Notes: a model not told the origin generated them from the sequence alone. A stretch of 64,000 nt of DNA from an uncultured Vibrio sp. (GCF_963675395.1 NZ_OY776222.1:1-64000); one strand, 5' to 3'; positions 47,847 through 57,092 are shown, counted from the stretch's first letter. Numbers and translations: made by a program.

Positions 47847-47871
47847 AGCCGCGCAACTGCGCGGCTTTTTT
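47847..47871 (+). terminator. terminator of ribB
   Basis: AGCCGCGC/GCGCGGCT stem around AACT with TTTTTT after it. Confidence 0.88.
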
Positions 47872-47926
47872 GATCGATCTTTAACTTAGTGAGTATCACT
47901 ATACTGAGTGAAAAGGAGATCGAATC

Positions 47927-48472
47927 ATGACAGCAAGAATACAAAACTTTGTCTTACTCGTATTACTCAGCCTGAGCGCCAATGCTTTCGCTTCAAGCTG
48001 CCCGGATATCCTTCAGGGTAAGCAAAGGTTACTCAACTCCACTGATGAAATTGACTTATGTGAGCAATTTAAAGGTAAGACATTGCTTGTGGTAAACACA
48101 GCCAGTCAATGTGGCTTTACGCCGCAATTCGAACAGTTAGAATCCCTCCACCAAACGTATAAAGATAAAAATTTCGCTGTGATAGGTTTTCCAAGCAATG
48201 ATTTCAACCAAGATAAAGGCAGTGAAGCGAATTCGGCAAAAATTTGCTACCTCGATTATGGCGTCACCTTTCCGATGATGGCACGAGGCTCTGTAACGGG
48301 CGGCGATGCGAACCCAGTCTTTAGTGAGATTAGCCAACAAGCAGGGATTACTCCAAGGTGGAACTTCTATAAGTTTCTGATTAACAAAGAAGGCAAAGTT
48401 ATTGCGACGTTCCCAAGTTCGACGTCTCCTACTAGTACTACGCTTACTAGTATGATTGAACAACAATTGTAG
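47927..48472 (+). CDS. exported glutathione-peroxidase-like thiol peroxidase
   Basis: The 181-aa protein has a signal peptide (about 1-21), then the GPx fold: NTASQCGFTPQ (peroxidatic Cys in place of selenocysteine), VIGFPSNDFNQD (Gln region, resolving position) and PRWNFYKFLI (Trp). It probably reduces lipid or hydrogen peroxides in the periplasm, with thioredoxin-like reductants. AAAGGAG precedes ATG. It is followed 11 bp later by the DUF3429 gene. Confidence 0.85.
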   Translation: MTARIQNFVLLVLLSLSANAFASSCPDILQGKQRLLNSTDEIDLCEQFKGKTLLVVNTASQCGFTPQFEQLESLHQTYKDKNFAVIGFPSNDFNQDKGSEANSAKICYLDYGVTFPMMARGSVTGGDANPVFSEISQQAGITPRWNFYKFLINKEGKVIATFPSSTSPTSTTLTSMIEQQL

Positions 48473-48482
48473 GACTGCAATC

Positions 48483-48929
48483 ATGACAACCACTCGTTCT
48501 ACCATATTGCGGCTGGGCTATTTAGGGCTGATCCCTTTCTTATTTAGTTTGCTGTTGATTATCACTAACACCACTTTGTTTAATTTAAGTGGCCATCAAT
48601 TCTTTATTGCCTACAGTGCGGTGATCTTAAGCTTCTTGTCTGGTGTGTTGTGGGGTAATGGCATCGACCACTACTACCACCGCTTGAGTCGCAATATTTT
48701 AGTTCTGAGTAATCTGTTTGTTTTACTCGCTTGGGGTGCACTGCTCCAGGGACATACTCACTACGTCACGGCCATTCTACTCCTCGCTGCGGGTTACATT
48801 GCGGTCTGGTACTCTGAAAAGCTGATTAGGAAGGTAGAACAGGAGATTGACCCAAAAGGTTATCAAGGAATGCGTGGAAAGCTCACCTGCACAGTGCTGC
48901 TTATGCATGGCATCGTGCTGTTTGCTTGA
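48483..48929 (+). CDS. DUF3429 inner-membrane protein
   Basis: This 148-aa membrane protein has four hydrophobic spans with WGNG and a charged loop (SEKLIRKVEQEIDPKG). It belongs to the DUF3429 family. ATG 48483, 11 bp after the peroxidase stop, is preferred over the frame start at 48456, which overlaps that gene. The function is unknown. Confidence 0.8.
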   Translation: MTTTRSTILRLGYLGLIPFLFSLLLIITNTTLFNLSGHQFFIAYSAVILSFLSGVLWGNGIDHYYHRLSRNILVLSNLFVLLAWGALLQGHTHYVTAILLLAAGYIAVWYSEKLIRKVEQEIDPKGYQGMRGKLTCTVLLMHGIVLFA

Positions 48930-48943
48930 TGGTTAAGAAAAAG

Positions 48944-48975
48944 AAATGGCGACAGTGAAGTCGCCATTTTTGTGA
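48944..48975. terminator. bidirectional terminator
   Basis: AAATGGCGA/TCGCCATTT stem with A-run left and TTTTT right, between the convergent DUF3429 and dsbA genes. Confidence 0.85.
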
Positions 48976-48985
48976 GTTTTTATGT

Positions 48986-49585
48986 TTAAAGAGTCAGTAA
49001 GTAGTTAACTAACTCGTTATACTCATCGTAAGAACTGATTTCATTGGGAATGACAATGTACTTGTTGTTCACAATCACCCCTGGCACCCCAGTCAACGTG
49101 CTGGCTTTGAACTCTTGGTCGAAACGCTTTTGCATCGAGTTCACAGCAAAGCTGTTGTACGCTGCGTCAAACTTTTTACCGTCCACGCCATAATCTGTGA
49201 AGACTTGCTTTAGTTCAGCTTCGTCTTTCGGTGCCGCACGCTTTTGGTGGATCTGAGCGAACATCACCGGAATCATCTTATCTTCTACCCCTAGCGATAT
49301 CATCGTAGCGTAAGACTTCGCCATAGGAACCGCCATGTTGCCGCCCATAAATGACACATGGATTTTTTCAAATCGCGCCTCTTCAGGTAACGCTGGTTTC
49401 AGATTTTCAACCAAGCTTTCAAATTTATAACAGTGTGGACAGTAAAAAGAGAAAAACTCTGTCACTGTGGGTTTTGCCGCTTTCTCCGCCTCAAGCACCT
49501 TATAGTGTTTCCCCTCTTCAAACTGGGCAGCATGGGCCGATATCGCAAGTAAAAGGGTGGTGCATAGCGCAAGTAATTTCTTCAT
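48986..49585 (-). CDS. dsbA: thiol:disulfide interchange protein DsbA
   Basis: This periplasmic oxidase introduces disulfides into exported proteins. It has a signal peptide (about 1-19). The active site is CPHC at 49-52 within [13 protein letters not shown], and cis-Pro is in [10 protein letters not shown]. The start is ATG 49585, with AAGGA upstream. A longer frame (to 49630) has no RBS. At 199 aa it matches the Vibrio DsbA. Confidence 0.95.
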   Translation of the reverse strand: MKKLLALCTTLLLAISAHAAQFEEGKHYKVLEAEKAAKPTVTEFFSFYCPHCYKFESLVENLKPALPEEARFEKIHVSFMGGNMAVPMAKSYATMISLGVEDKMIPVMFAQIHQKRAAPKDEAELKQVFTDYGVDGKKFDAAYNSFAVNSMQKRFDQEFKASTLTGVPGVIVNNKYIVIPNEISSYDEYNELVNYLLTL

Positions 49586-49659
49586 GGTTTGTTTTCCTTT
49601 AGACAGCAGTGTGCCGTCTTGTTTCATCAATTCGTCGTTGTATTTAGATTAGAAATGAA

Positions 49660-50034
49660 TCAAACAATGGGAGGGCGATACGGTTGATATACCACCGATA
49701 CCGCTTTTACCGTAGGAGTTTTACCAATGAGCGCAAGCCTGTATGGAAAGCGCATCAAGCTATTTTTCGGCAAGGTGACAGGCACCTTTACAATACATGA
49801 AGCACTGCAACTGGTATGTTGGTCTTGCTCTGGCGTGAGCATCCGTTCATCGTCTAAGGACTCAATACAGTCAGTATTCACTCCTAGCTGAGCTTGAAGC
49901 GCCTTTAATGCAACCTGACTCGTGTGAGAGTGGCTCGGGATGGTCGATGCTTGTACATTAGATGCCAGGCTGGTTAACAACATTGCTACCAAGCAAGTCA
50001 ATGTCATCATCAATGTACGGTTAAAGGTGAGCAT
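49660..50034 (-). CDS. small exported protein of unknown function
   Basis: From ATG 50034 (MLTFNRTLMM) the protein has a hydrophobic signal-like segment cleaved near VQA. The roughly 95-residue mature part has three Cys (TDCIESL, TSCSASCIV). A longer frame starts at 50088. The Cys pattern and location behind dsbA suggest a DsbA client, by inference. No family is recognised. Confidence 0.5.
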   Translation of the reverse strand: MLTFNRTLMMTLTCLVAMLLTSLASNVQASTIPSHSHTSQVALKALQAQLGVNTDCIESLDDERMLTPEQDQHTSCSASCIVKVPVTLPKNSLMRFPYRLALIGKTPTVKAVSVVYQPYRPPIV

Positions 50035-50227
50035 AGCAACATCTTCACAAGCAGGATGGTTTTCATCATACAGAAACGCTCTATTCATACAAGCTTCAAG
50101 GACAACTCGTCATTTATCCAGCTGATTATTTCGCTTTTTTTACCGTCTTGTCGCTGATATAACTTGAATTCAGTATAAAAGCTTAGTAATAGTTAGAATA
50201 GTTTTTGTACAAACAAGGAAAAAATTA

Positions 50228-50533
50228 ATGCTTAAAAAAAGATTTTTTAAAACCAAAGATGAAGTTGAAGTCACCTTTGAACTTGATAGAGAGCAGCGTG
50301 AGTCGGTAAAAATTGCGGGAGACTTTAACAACTGGCAGCCAGAACCAATGAAGCTGGTTAAAACCAGCGGCCAGTTTAAGTTTAAAACCCGCTTACCGAA
50401 GGAGCAAAACATTCAATTCCGTTACCTGTTGAATGAAGCTGAATGGGAAAACGATCCTCAGGCCGACGCTTATGTTCCAAATGGCTTTGGTAGTGATAAC
50501 AGTGTTGTTTGCACCAGTGAGCAGCCCTCTTAA
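50228..50533 (+). CDS. glycogen-binding (CBM48/AMPK-like) domain protein
   Basis: This 101-aa stand-alone early-set domain contains VKIAGDFNNWQPEPMKL and QFRYLLNEAEWENDPQADAY, the typical carbohydrate-binding signatures. It has no catalytic domain, so it probably binds glycogen or starch granules or targets a partner. AAGGAAAAA precedes ATG. It is monocistronic. Confidence 0.87.
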   Translation: MLKKRFFKTKDEVEVTFELDREQRESVKIAGDFNNWQPEPMKLVKTSGQFKFKTRLPKEQNIQFRYLLNEAEWENDPQADAYVPNGFGSDNSVVCTSEQPS

Positions 50534-50768
50534 CGTTGATACTCATCTAACTAAGTATCTAATCATTTTCAGGCGCACTCGTTGCGCCTTTTTTATTTGA
50601 AAATTAACTCGTAATTTACGCTAACTTTCCAACATCATACTCGCCCTTCTAAATCCTTTGCTCTCATGTTCACAAATGTTTCACGCGCAACCTATTAATC
50701 TCGCCACTAGCTTGGTGAACGTCGGAACCAGGCATGCATTTATCAATAAGCAGTATTGGAACACTATT

Positions 50769-51125
50769 TTGAAACCAGGAAAAACAGGCATTCGCCGAGT
50801 CATGGACGCGACCGGTTATTCACTTCAAGGATTGAAAGCGGCTTGGATTAATGAAGCTGCGTTTAGGCAAGAATTACTCCTTACAGCAACTCTCACTATC
50901 AGCGCCTTCTTTTTGCCCGTCACAACATTAGAAAGAGTACTAATGATCGGCAGTTTATTGTTGGTCCTAATTGTCGAATTAATTAATTCCGCCATAGAAG
51001 CGGTTGTTGATCGTGTCAGTGATGACTGGCATGAATTGAGTGGTCGCGCCAAAGATATTGGCTCTGCCGCTGTATTTGTTGCTTTATTACTCGCCCTTTT
51101 AGTTTGGGCATCGTTTTTGCTTTAG
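50769..51125 (+). CDS. dgkA: diacylglycerol kinase
   Basis: This small (118 aa), three-span inner-membrane kinase converts diacylglycerol to phosphatidic acid. It has the DgkA signatures NEAAFRQE, ELINSAIEAVVDRVS and RAKDIGSAAVF. I place the start at TTG 50769 (MKPGKTGIRR), which matches the family N-terminus. The longer frame to 50658 has a non-family extension. A 20-bp gap leads to eptA. Confidence 0.88.
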   Translation: MKPGKTGIRRVMDATGYSLQGLKAAWINEAAFRQELLLTATLTISAFFLPVTTLERVLMIGSLLLVLIVELINSAIEAVVDRVSDDWHELSGRAKDIGSAAVFVALLLALLVWASFLL

Positions 51126-51145
51126 TAATTTGTGAGGCAGGATTT

Positions 51146-52804
51146 ATGAAGACCGTTGATTTGCAGAATGAAGGAATCTCTTACGTTGCCTTTACTTTCT
51201 TGTTAGCGTTTTATTTTGCGCTTGTCGTCAATATCCCGATTTATAAAGAACTCATTGGGATATTATCTCGCCTCGATAATGTTAAAATTGGCTTTATCAT
51301 CACCATCCCAATTTTCTTTATCGCTGCACTCAATTTCTTGTTTAATTTGTTCAGTTGGCCATGGATAGGAAAGCCGTTTTTTATCCTGCTGCTCATACTG
51401 TCAAGCATGGTTAGCTATGCCAGCTTCAACTACGGTACGCTGTTCGACTACGGCATGATCGCCAATATTATTGAAACAGATACCAGCGAAGCCAGTTCCT
51501 ACTTTAGTACTTATTCCGCCCTGTGGGTGCTACTAATGGGGATTGTCCCAGCATTGATTGTGGTCAACGCAAAGCTGCGTCCATTAAGTAGCCAATATTT
51601 GCGTTTTTCAATCACCAAGTTGATTTCAATGATCGCTTCTCTTGCTGTTATTGCGGGCATTGCAGCGTTGTACTACCAAGACTATGCATCGGTAGGAAGA
51701 AACAACAGCTATCTGAAAAAAATGATTATCCCAACTCAGTTCGTCTACAGTACCGCGGGATACGTGAAAAAAAATTACCTTACGACTCCGGAGCCTTATC
51801 GCGAGATTGGTACCGAGGCCAAACAGTCCGCAGCAGCTTTAACACAAGCACAGAAAAAGCCAACGCTGTTAGTCTTTGTTGTCGGTGAAACTGCTCGCTC
51901 GCAGAATTATCAACTCAATGGTTATGGGCGCAAAACTAACCCCTACACCAGTAAGCTAGACGTGATTTCGTTTCAGGATTTTGCTTCCTGTGGAACAGCC
52001 ACAGCGGTATCGCTTCCGTGTATGTTTTCCCAACTGACACACCATAACTTTGACCGTAGTAAAGCAGACAATCAAGATAATGTGTTAGATATTATGCAAC
52101 GAGCGGGCATAGACCTGATGTGGAAAGAAAACGATGGCGGTGATAAACACGTCGCACACAAAATCAAAAAGGTCGTGGTAGACAGAAAGAAAACCGACCA
52201 ATGGTGCAATGGCAATACGTGCTACGATATGGCGCTTCTAGACAACTTTGAGCAAGAAATAGATAGTATGGAGGGTAACCGAGTCGTTACGCTGCACCTT
52301 ATCGGCAGCCATGGTCCGACATACTTTCAGCGTTACCCGAAGGACAAGGCGTTCTTTCAGCCGGACTGTCCACGTGCCGATATAGAAAACTGCAGTGTCG
52401 AACAAATAGTCAATAGTTATGACAACACTATTCGATACACAGACTATGTACTAGAACAAGCGATTGAGAAACTCACAACACTGGAAGACGAATACAACAC
52501 GGCTTTGGTTTACCTTTCTGACCATGGTGAATCTCTAGGTGAAAACGGAATGTTCCTGCATGGCATGCCTTATAGTCTCGCACCTGATACCCAAAAACGA
52601 GTGCCGTTTATGATGTGGATGTCACCAAGCTTTAAGCAGGCAAAACAGCTTGATACCGATTGTTTGACCCAAGAAGCGCAAAGCGTGGGCAAGTACTCGC
52701 AAGATAATGTCTTCCACTCGCTGTTAGGCATTATGGATGTTCAAACCAACGCGTATGACGGTGCACTGGACATTTTCAAAACATGTCGCACGCCAAATGC
52801 CTAA
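51146..52804 (+). CDS. eptA: lipid A phosphoethanolamine transferase EptA
   Basis: The 552-aa enzyme has five N-terminal spans and a periplasmic alkaline-phosphatase-like domain. The catalytic Thr lies in SCGTATAVSLPCMF, with metal sites in VVGETARSQ and YLSDHGESLGENGMFLHG. It moves phosphoethanolamine from phosphatidylethanolamine to lipid A or core and raises resistance to cationic peptides. The start at 51146 has AGGCAGG upstream. The next in-frame ATG upstream (51104) overlaps dgkA. Confidence 0.92.
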   Translation: MKTVDLQNEGISYVAFTFLLAFYFALVVNIPIYKELIGILSRLDNVKIGFIITIPIFFIAALNFLFNLFSWPWIGKPFFILLLILSSMVSYASFNYGTLFDYGMIANIIETDTSEASSYFSTYSALWVLLMGIVPALIVVNAKLRPLSSQYLRFSITKLISMIASLAVIAGIAALYYQDYASVGRNNSYLKKMIIPTQFVYSTAGYVKKNYLTTPEPYREIGTEAKQSAAALTQAQKKPTLLVFVVGETARSQNYQLNGYGRKTNPYTSKLDVISFQDFASCGTATAVSLPCMFSQLTHHNFDRSKADNQDNVLDIMQRAGIDLMWKENDGGDKHVAHKIKKVVVDRKKTDQWCNGNTCYDMALLDNFEQEIDSMEGNRVVTLHLIGSHGPTYFQRYPKDKAFFQPDCPRADIENCSVEQIVNSYDNTIRYTDYVLEQAIEKLTTLEDEYNTALVYLSDHGESLGENGMFLHGMPYSLAPDTQKRVPFMMWMSPSFKQAKQLDTDCLTQEAQSVGKYSQDNVFHSLLGIMDVQTNAYDGALDIFKTCRTPNA

Positions 52805-52844
52805 GAGCTCAGTCATTACAGCTTGGAAATTAAGCTGAAACATT

Positions 52845-52874
52845 AAGCCTGACCACAAATTGTGAGTCAGGCTT
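52845..52874 (+). terminator. terminator of dgkA-eptA
   Basis: AAGCCTGAC/GTCAGGCTT nine-base stem followed by TTTTTA. Confidence 0.87.
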
Positions 52875-52955
52875 TTTTATGACATGACACTTCAGCAACT
52901 TCTCTCTCCCCCTTGCTATACTCGTCGGCTAGTCACCTCAAAGAGAACAACTCAG

Positions 52956-53882
52956 ATGAAAATTGGCATCATCGGCTTAGGCGATATTGCGCAAAAGGCT
53001 TACCTTCCGGTTATCACTCAGCTCCCCAATATTGACTTGGTATTTTGTACCAGAAATGCAAATACCCTGAGCGCTCTGGCTCAACAGTACCGAGTTGCAG
53101 AAACCTGTCAGGATTATCAGCAGCTAATTCACTTTGGCATCGATGCCGTCATGATACACGCCGCTACTAGCGTCCACTTTCAAATCGCGGAATACTTTTT
53201 AAAACAAGGTATTCCAACCTTTGTAGATAAACCTCTGGCTGACAATGCCGCAGAGGTCGAAAAGCTGTATGAGATTTCGGCTCAGACGAATCAACCTCTT
53301 TATGTTGGCTTCAATCGTCGCCATATCCCGCTCTACAATCAACACATGCAAGGGGCACAAACGGGAGACCTCACTGGATTGAAGTCACTTCGCTGGGAAA
53401 AGCATCGATATAACCAGCCGGGCGATGTACGTACTTTTATTTTTGACGACTTCATTCATCCGTTAGACAGTGTGAACATTGTGGCCAAAGCCAACCTGCA
53501 AGACGTTTACCTCACCCATCAATTTGACGGGACTCAGTTGGCCAGACTGGATGTGCAATGGCAGCATGGTGAGACACTTCTGCATGCTTCGATGAATCGC
53601 CATTTTGGTATCACGACGGAGCGCGTACAGGCTTGTTACGCGAATCAAGCCATCGAGTTCGACTCATTTGTCGAAGGCAAACGCTGGCAAGAAAACCAAG
53701 AGCAAAAGTTAAGCTTGAAGGATTGGACGCCAATGCTGACCAGCAAAGGCTTCCATGCCATGCTGTTGGATTGGTTTGCGGTCATTGAGAGCGGGACATT
53801 AGCTCATCGTGTCGTAGAGCGTAATATCGCCAGTCATCAATTGGCAGAAGCGATTTGCCAACAAATAGAACACGCTGTTTGA
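52956..53882 (+). CDS. Gfo/Idh/MocA-family oxidoreductase
   Basis: From ATG 52956 the product begins MKIGIIGLGDIAQKAYLP, a standard Rossmann start. It continues with a dinucleotide-binding region and FVDKPLADN (Lys motif), then a substrate domain. It resembles the MviM-like oxidoreductase group; the substrate is unknown. It is about 308 aa. An in-frame ATG upstream (52884) overlaps the preceding terminator. Confidence 0.85.
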   Translation: MKIGIIGLGDIAQKAYLPVITQLPNIDLVFCTRNANTLSALAQQYRVAETCQDYQQLIHFGIDAVMIHAATSVHFQIAEYFLKQGIPTFVDKPLADNAAEVEKLYEISAQTNQPLYVGFNRRHIPLYNQHMQGAQTGDLTGLKSLRWEKHRYNQPGDVRTFIFDDFIHPLDSVNIVAKANLQDVYLTHQFDGTQLARLDVQWQHGETLLHASMNRHFGITTERVQACYANQAIEFDSFVEGKRWQENQEQKLSLKDWTPMLTSKGFHAMLLDWFAVIESGTLAHRVVERNIASHQLAEAICQQIEHAV

Positions 53883-53901
53883 CCTTAACGTTACCAACAC
53901 C

Positions 53902-53958
53902 ATATCCATGCTCATCTGCGCTGGACTCACTGCACTAGGCATGTTTGAGCATGGGTAT
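53902..53958. repeat. palindromic intergenic element
   Basis: ATATCCATGCTCA and TGAGCATGGGTAT are complementary at 12 of 13 positions and enclose 31 bp. This could be a small mobile-type hairpin repeat or a transcript-end structure; it has no T-tract. Confidence 0.45.
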
Positions 53959-54133
53959 TCTCCCCGCCTTACAACAAGTTACTCAGTCTTCCATTATCAG
54001 ATGAATGTTATTCATACTCTGTTAAGATTCCTGTGACATACTTATAATCATGTCCAAATTGGGTTCAATGACGTCACTTTAATTAGGTGACATGAACTCG
54101 ATTTAAAATCGACGAATAGAAATAGGAAATAGA

Positions 54134-54565
54134 ATGAGAACTCTTGGCAACATCATCTGGTTTGTGTTGGGTGGCGTGTTTATGGGATTGCTGTGGTGGT
54201 TTTTCGGCATCCTGGCCTTCATCAGCATTATTGGCATCCCGTGGGGACGTGCTTGCTTCGTCATGGGTAACTTTTCGTTTTTCCCATTCGGACAGGAAGC
54301 CATTTCACGCGATGAACTGACCAACGAGATGGACATCGGTACCAGCCCACTTGGCATTATTGGCAACATAGTGTGGTTTGTGTTTGCAGGTGTCTGGCTG
54401 GCAATCGGTCATATCATTTCCGCCGTTGCGTGCTTCGTTACCATCATTGGTATTCCGTTTGCGCTTCAGCACCTGAAACTGGCGATGATTTCTCTTGCGC
54501 CAATTGGTAAAACTGTCGTATCGAAAGAAGAAGCTGCAATGGCGCGCTTCAATAACAATCGATAA
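54134..54565 (+). CDS. YccF-domain inner-membrane protein
   Basis: The 143-aa protein holds two copies of the YccF repeat, each with IxGIPxGxxxF-like boxes (IGIPWGRACFVMGNF; IIGIPFALQHLKL). About four spans are present. The function is unknown. It is monocistronic, with AGGAAAT before ATG. Confidence 0.85.
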   Translation: MRTLGNIIWFVLGGVFMGLLWWFFGILAFISIIGIPWGRACFVMGNFSFFPFGQEAISRDELTNEMDIGTSPLGIIGNIVWFVFAGVWLAIGHIISAVACFVTIIGIPFALQHLKLAMISLAPIGKTVVSKEEAAMARFNNNR

Positions 54566-54592
54566 AACACGCTGTCCTCTGGGAGGTTATGC

Positions 54593-54667
54593 TCAGAGGG
54601 CAACCCCTGTTAAAAGTAAGCCAATGATTGCCACTGCGTACTCAATTATGGTTGGTTGTGTGTTCAT
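54593..54667 (-). CDS. possible 24-aa membrane peptide
   Basis: The minus strand has AGGTGA 4 nt before an ATG at 54667 and encodes MNTQPTIIEYAVAIIGLLL then TGVAL and a stop. It is a single hydrophobic span of the size known for tiny membrane peptides. A CCTCTG/CAGAGG hairpin follows. It may instead be a remnant. Confidence 0.3.
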   Translation of the reverse strand: MNTQPTIIEYAVAIIGLLLTGVAL

Positions 54668-54761
54668 AGCGTCACCTAATATTGAAGATTAATACCTAGC
54701 TCACTAACCTGCGTTTCTTTTCAAAGCAGAACTACAAGCATAGTAAAGATCCTCTTGATAG

Positions 54762-55004
54762 ATGGAGATTCAGGCGACAATAACCAAAGATATGATGTCG
54801 ACGTCGAGTATTGTCAGCGAAGAGAATGACTTATAACCGCAATTTTTCTACGCTATTTCTGATCACTTACTTACTGTGATGGGTATTACTCAAATCTGCC
54901 CGCCAGAGACATTCAGATTGAAACGCTTAAGCCGCTCTCCAGAACCTTTACGTGCAGGTTTAGAGGCAGGAAAACAACCTATTCCGCGCTGGCAGCGCCT
55001 TTAA
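54762..55004 (+). pseudogene. stop-interrupted reading frame
   Basis: One frame starts with ATG 54762 and runs 24 codons to TAA (54834-54836). It then continues open for 56 more codons to TAA at 55004. The second part (TVMGITQICPPETFRLKRL and QPIPRWQRL) looks protein-like. I recognise no family, so this is a candidate decayed gene and not an assignment. The remainder of the region 54566-55152 has no other gene. Confidence 0.3.
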
Positions 55005-55021
55005 AGTTACCTAATTTGAAA

Positions 55022-55049
55022 AGAAAAAAGCCACCCCCTAAAGCGTGGC
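55022..55049 (-). terminator. minus-strand hairpin terminator
   Basis: GCCACG/(G)GTGGC read on the minus strand is followed by TTTTTTC, about 105 bp after the pirin gene. Confidence 0.65.
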
Positions 55050-55152
55050 GAATGCAAATTCGATGACAGTGGATTATCGTATTTGCTTTTTATAAGCCCA
55101 ATAGTCAGGCTCAAATTCTCTTATTCTAGTCCCCAGTCTGCGACCCAACAGA

Positions 55153-56001
55153 CTAATAAGTTTCAAATAGTCCCGCATTGTAGTCTTGAATTGCTTGTTC
55201 GATTTCTTCAATGCTATTCATCACAAAGGGACCATAGTGAACCACTGGCTCGTTAATTGGCTCGCCAATGAAAAGTAGTGCACCGCTTGCGCCATTTGCC
55301 TTCAGAGCAACCAACTCTCCTGGAGACAAAAGTGCCATCTCACCTTGTTTGATCACGCGCTGTTGAGTCTCAACGTTGCCTTGATAGACATAAACCATCA
55401 TGTTGTGATTCGGCTCAGTGACTAACTGGAGCGTCGCATCTGTGTGTGGTCGCCAATCAGCAACCGTAGCTTCGACACCCGTTTTCGTTAGCGGACCAAC
55501 TGTTCGGTTGCCATTTATGTTCAATTCCCCTGCAATGATACGAACCAGACCGACGTCTTTATCATCCACTTCCGTGATGGTTTCCGGTTGAAAGTCGTGG
55601 TACTGAGCAGGCTGCATTTTATTTTTTGCTAGCTGATTAATCCAAATCTGAAAACCATGCAGCTCACCGTCTTGCATTATTGGCATTTCACTATGAATAA
55701 CACCACGGCCCGCAGCCATCCACTGTGCTCCACCCGAACGAAGTTCACCGACATTATTCATGTGATCACGATGTTGAAAATGTCCTTTCAACATATAAGT
55801 CAGTGTCTCAATGCCTCGATGAGGATGTGGAGGAAAACCACCAATATAGTCAGATCGGTTGTCAGACTTCAGTTCATCTACCATCAAAAATGGTGAAAAA
55901 CTGGCATTATTGAACCCAGCTACGCGACGGATTTTAACTCCGTCTCCATCTGCAGTGGGCTGGGAAGGAATCACCTGACGGATTTCTCTTGTCTTACTCA
56001 T
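55153..56001 (-). CDS. pirin-family protein
   Basis: This 282-aa bicupin protein has HPHRGIETLTYMLKGHFQHRDH (metal His/Glu of the first cupin) and GGAQWMAAGRGVIHSEM. The C-terminal pirin_C domain is at about 170-280. Some pirins act as quercetinases or regulators; the role here is not shown. The start is ATG 56001, with GAGGAG 9 nt upstream. Confidence 0.9.
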   Translation of the reverse strand: MSKTREIRQVIPSQPTADGDGVKIRRVAGFNNASFSPFLMVDELKSDNRSDYIGGFPPHPHRGIETLTYMLKGHFQHRDHMNNVGELRSGGAQWMAAGRGVIHSEMPIMQDGELHGFQIWINQLAKNKMQPAQYHDFQPETITEVDDKDVGLVRIIAGELNINGNRTVGPLTKTGVEATVADWRPHTDATLQLVTEPNHNMMVYVYQGNVETQQRVIKQGEMALLSPGELVALKANGASGALLFIGEPINEPVVHYGPFVMNSIEEIEQAIQDYNAGLFETY

Positions 56002-56434
56002 AATCTCTCTCCTCAAACGCCTCGCTCACCGTTTTTAAACGGGTTCGCGTTACTCGGCTATCGGTATGCCCCTATTGTAGTTTGGCGGAAAATAATCATG
56101 ACCATATGCAGTTGGTCTAATTGTTCAACTTTTTCGAACGACAAGGATCTCCCCCATCCATGCAAAAACAAATTCCCTACAGGCCAGCATTAAAAGCAAT
56201 GGCGAAAAACAATTAAAAATAAGTGTGGCTATTTTCTAAACTCGGTGTATAGTGGGTTTTGGCTCTTAAAGAAGAGCTGTTAATGCAACATTTAGTTTAA
56301 GTTCCCTCTCAGTAAAATCCTGAATCTCTCGTTCAGACACCTGCGTACAACTTCCTCTTGATTGAACATTCAATAGCTTAAAAAAGATCCACTCGAAAAT
56401 TCGTAATTAAAATGTTTATTTCAAAGGTATTTTT
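56002..56434. other. 433-bp intergenic region with cold-shock leader
   Basis: The right half (about 56220-56434) is AT-rich and probably forms the long untranslated leader of the csp gene. Such leaders in the family control translation by structure that changes in the cold. I see no other gene. Confidence 0.5.
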
Positions 56435-56644
56435 ATGTCTAAAGTAACTGGCTCAGTAAAATGGTTTAACGAAACTAAAGGTTTCGGCTTCCTATCTCAA
56501 GACAACGGCGGCCAAGATGTCTTCGTACATTTCAACGCGATTGTTGCTGACGGTTTCAAAACTTTGACTGAAGGTCAGAAAGTAAGCTTTAACGTAGAGC
56601 AAGGTAACAAAGGTCCTCAAGCGACTGAAGTTACTCCTCTATAA
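56435..56644 (+). CDS. cold-shock protein (CspA family)
   Basis: The 69-aa OB-fold protein has RNA-binding motifs KGFGFLS (RNP1) and DVFVHFNAI (RNP2), starting [12 protein letters not shown]. It binds single-stranded RNA and DNA. AAAGGTA precedes ATG. At 56656-56683 a long stem (TTGGTG...CACCAA) follows. Three tiny genes follow on the same strand. Confidence 0.95.
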   Translation: MSKVTGSVKWFNETKGFGFLSQDNGGQDVFVHFNAIVADGFKTLTEGQKVSFNVEQGNKGPQATEVTPL

Positions 56645-56655
56645 GACTGCTTTTC

Positions 56656-56683
56656 TTGGTGTAGCATATCCATGCTGCACCAA
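56656..56683 (+). terminator. hairpin after the cold-shock gene
   Basis: TTGGTGTAGCAT/ATGCTGCACCAA stem with one G-U pair. The downstream run is CT-rich and not a pure T-tract, so it may be a partial terminator. Confidence 0.5.
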
Positions 56684-56799
56684 ACTTCTCTCCTTTCAAA
56701 AAATCCTTCACATTTTGTAGCCTATCAAGGGCTAGCTTCGTGCTGTCTAAAATAAATTTAGCAGTACAATTTATATTTTATTAATAAAAGGAAAGTAAT

Positions 56800-56889
56800 A
56801 TGTCCTCTAGAAGAACAGGCCGCCAAAGGCACTGGTATCAACTAATTAACAAAGAGAAAATCGTAAAGAAACAGGAGAATAGATGTTAG
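56800..56889 (+). CDS. 29-aa basic peptide gene
   Basis: AAAAGGAAAG precedes ATG 56800. The 29 codons (SSRRTGRQRHWYQLINKE...) are very basic. The stop overlaps the next start (ATG 56883) by 7 nt, so translation is likely coupled. It is too short for family assignment. It may be a leader peptide for the 69-aa gene. Confidence 0.5.
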   Translation: MSSRRTGRQRHWYQLINKEKIVKKQENRC

Positions 56890-57092
56890 ACATTGAGTTT
56901 AGTTTAAAACAACCACAAACCACTTGGAATGCCAGAATACATCAACTGAACAGCGATATATTAATGCGTCATGTATTACCAAAACTTCAAGTCAACAGTA
57001 TTTTTATTGATTTCCAATACTGTGAAAAAGAAGGTGAAGGTACAATTCTGTGTGACGAAGGTTCAAAGATAGGAAGTTTTATTGTCAAATAA
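56883..57092 (+). CDS. 69-aa hypothetical protein
   Basis: It starts inside the end of the 29-codon gene, with CAGGAG 5 nt before ATG. The protein looks alpha-beta (WNARIHQLNSDILMRHVLPK, then FIDFQYCEKEGEGTILCDEG). Two Cys are present. I recognise no family. Confidence 0.6.
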   Translation: MLDIEFSLKQPQTTWNARIHQLNSDILMRHVLPKLQVNSIFIDFQYCEKEGEGTILCDEGSKIGSFIVK

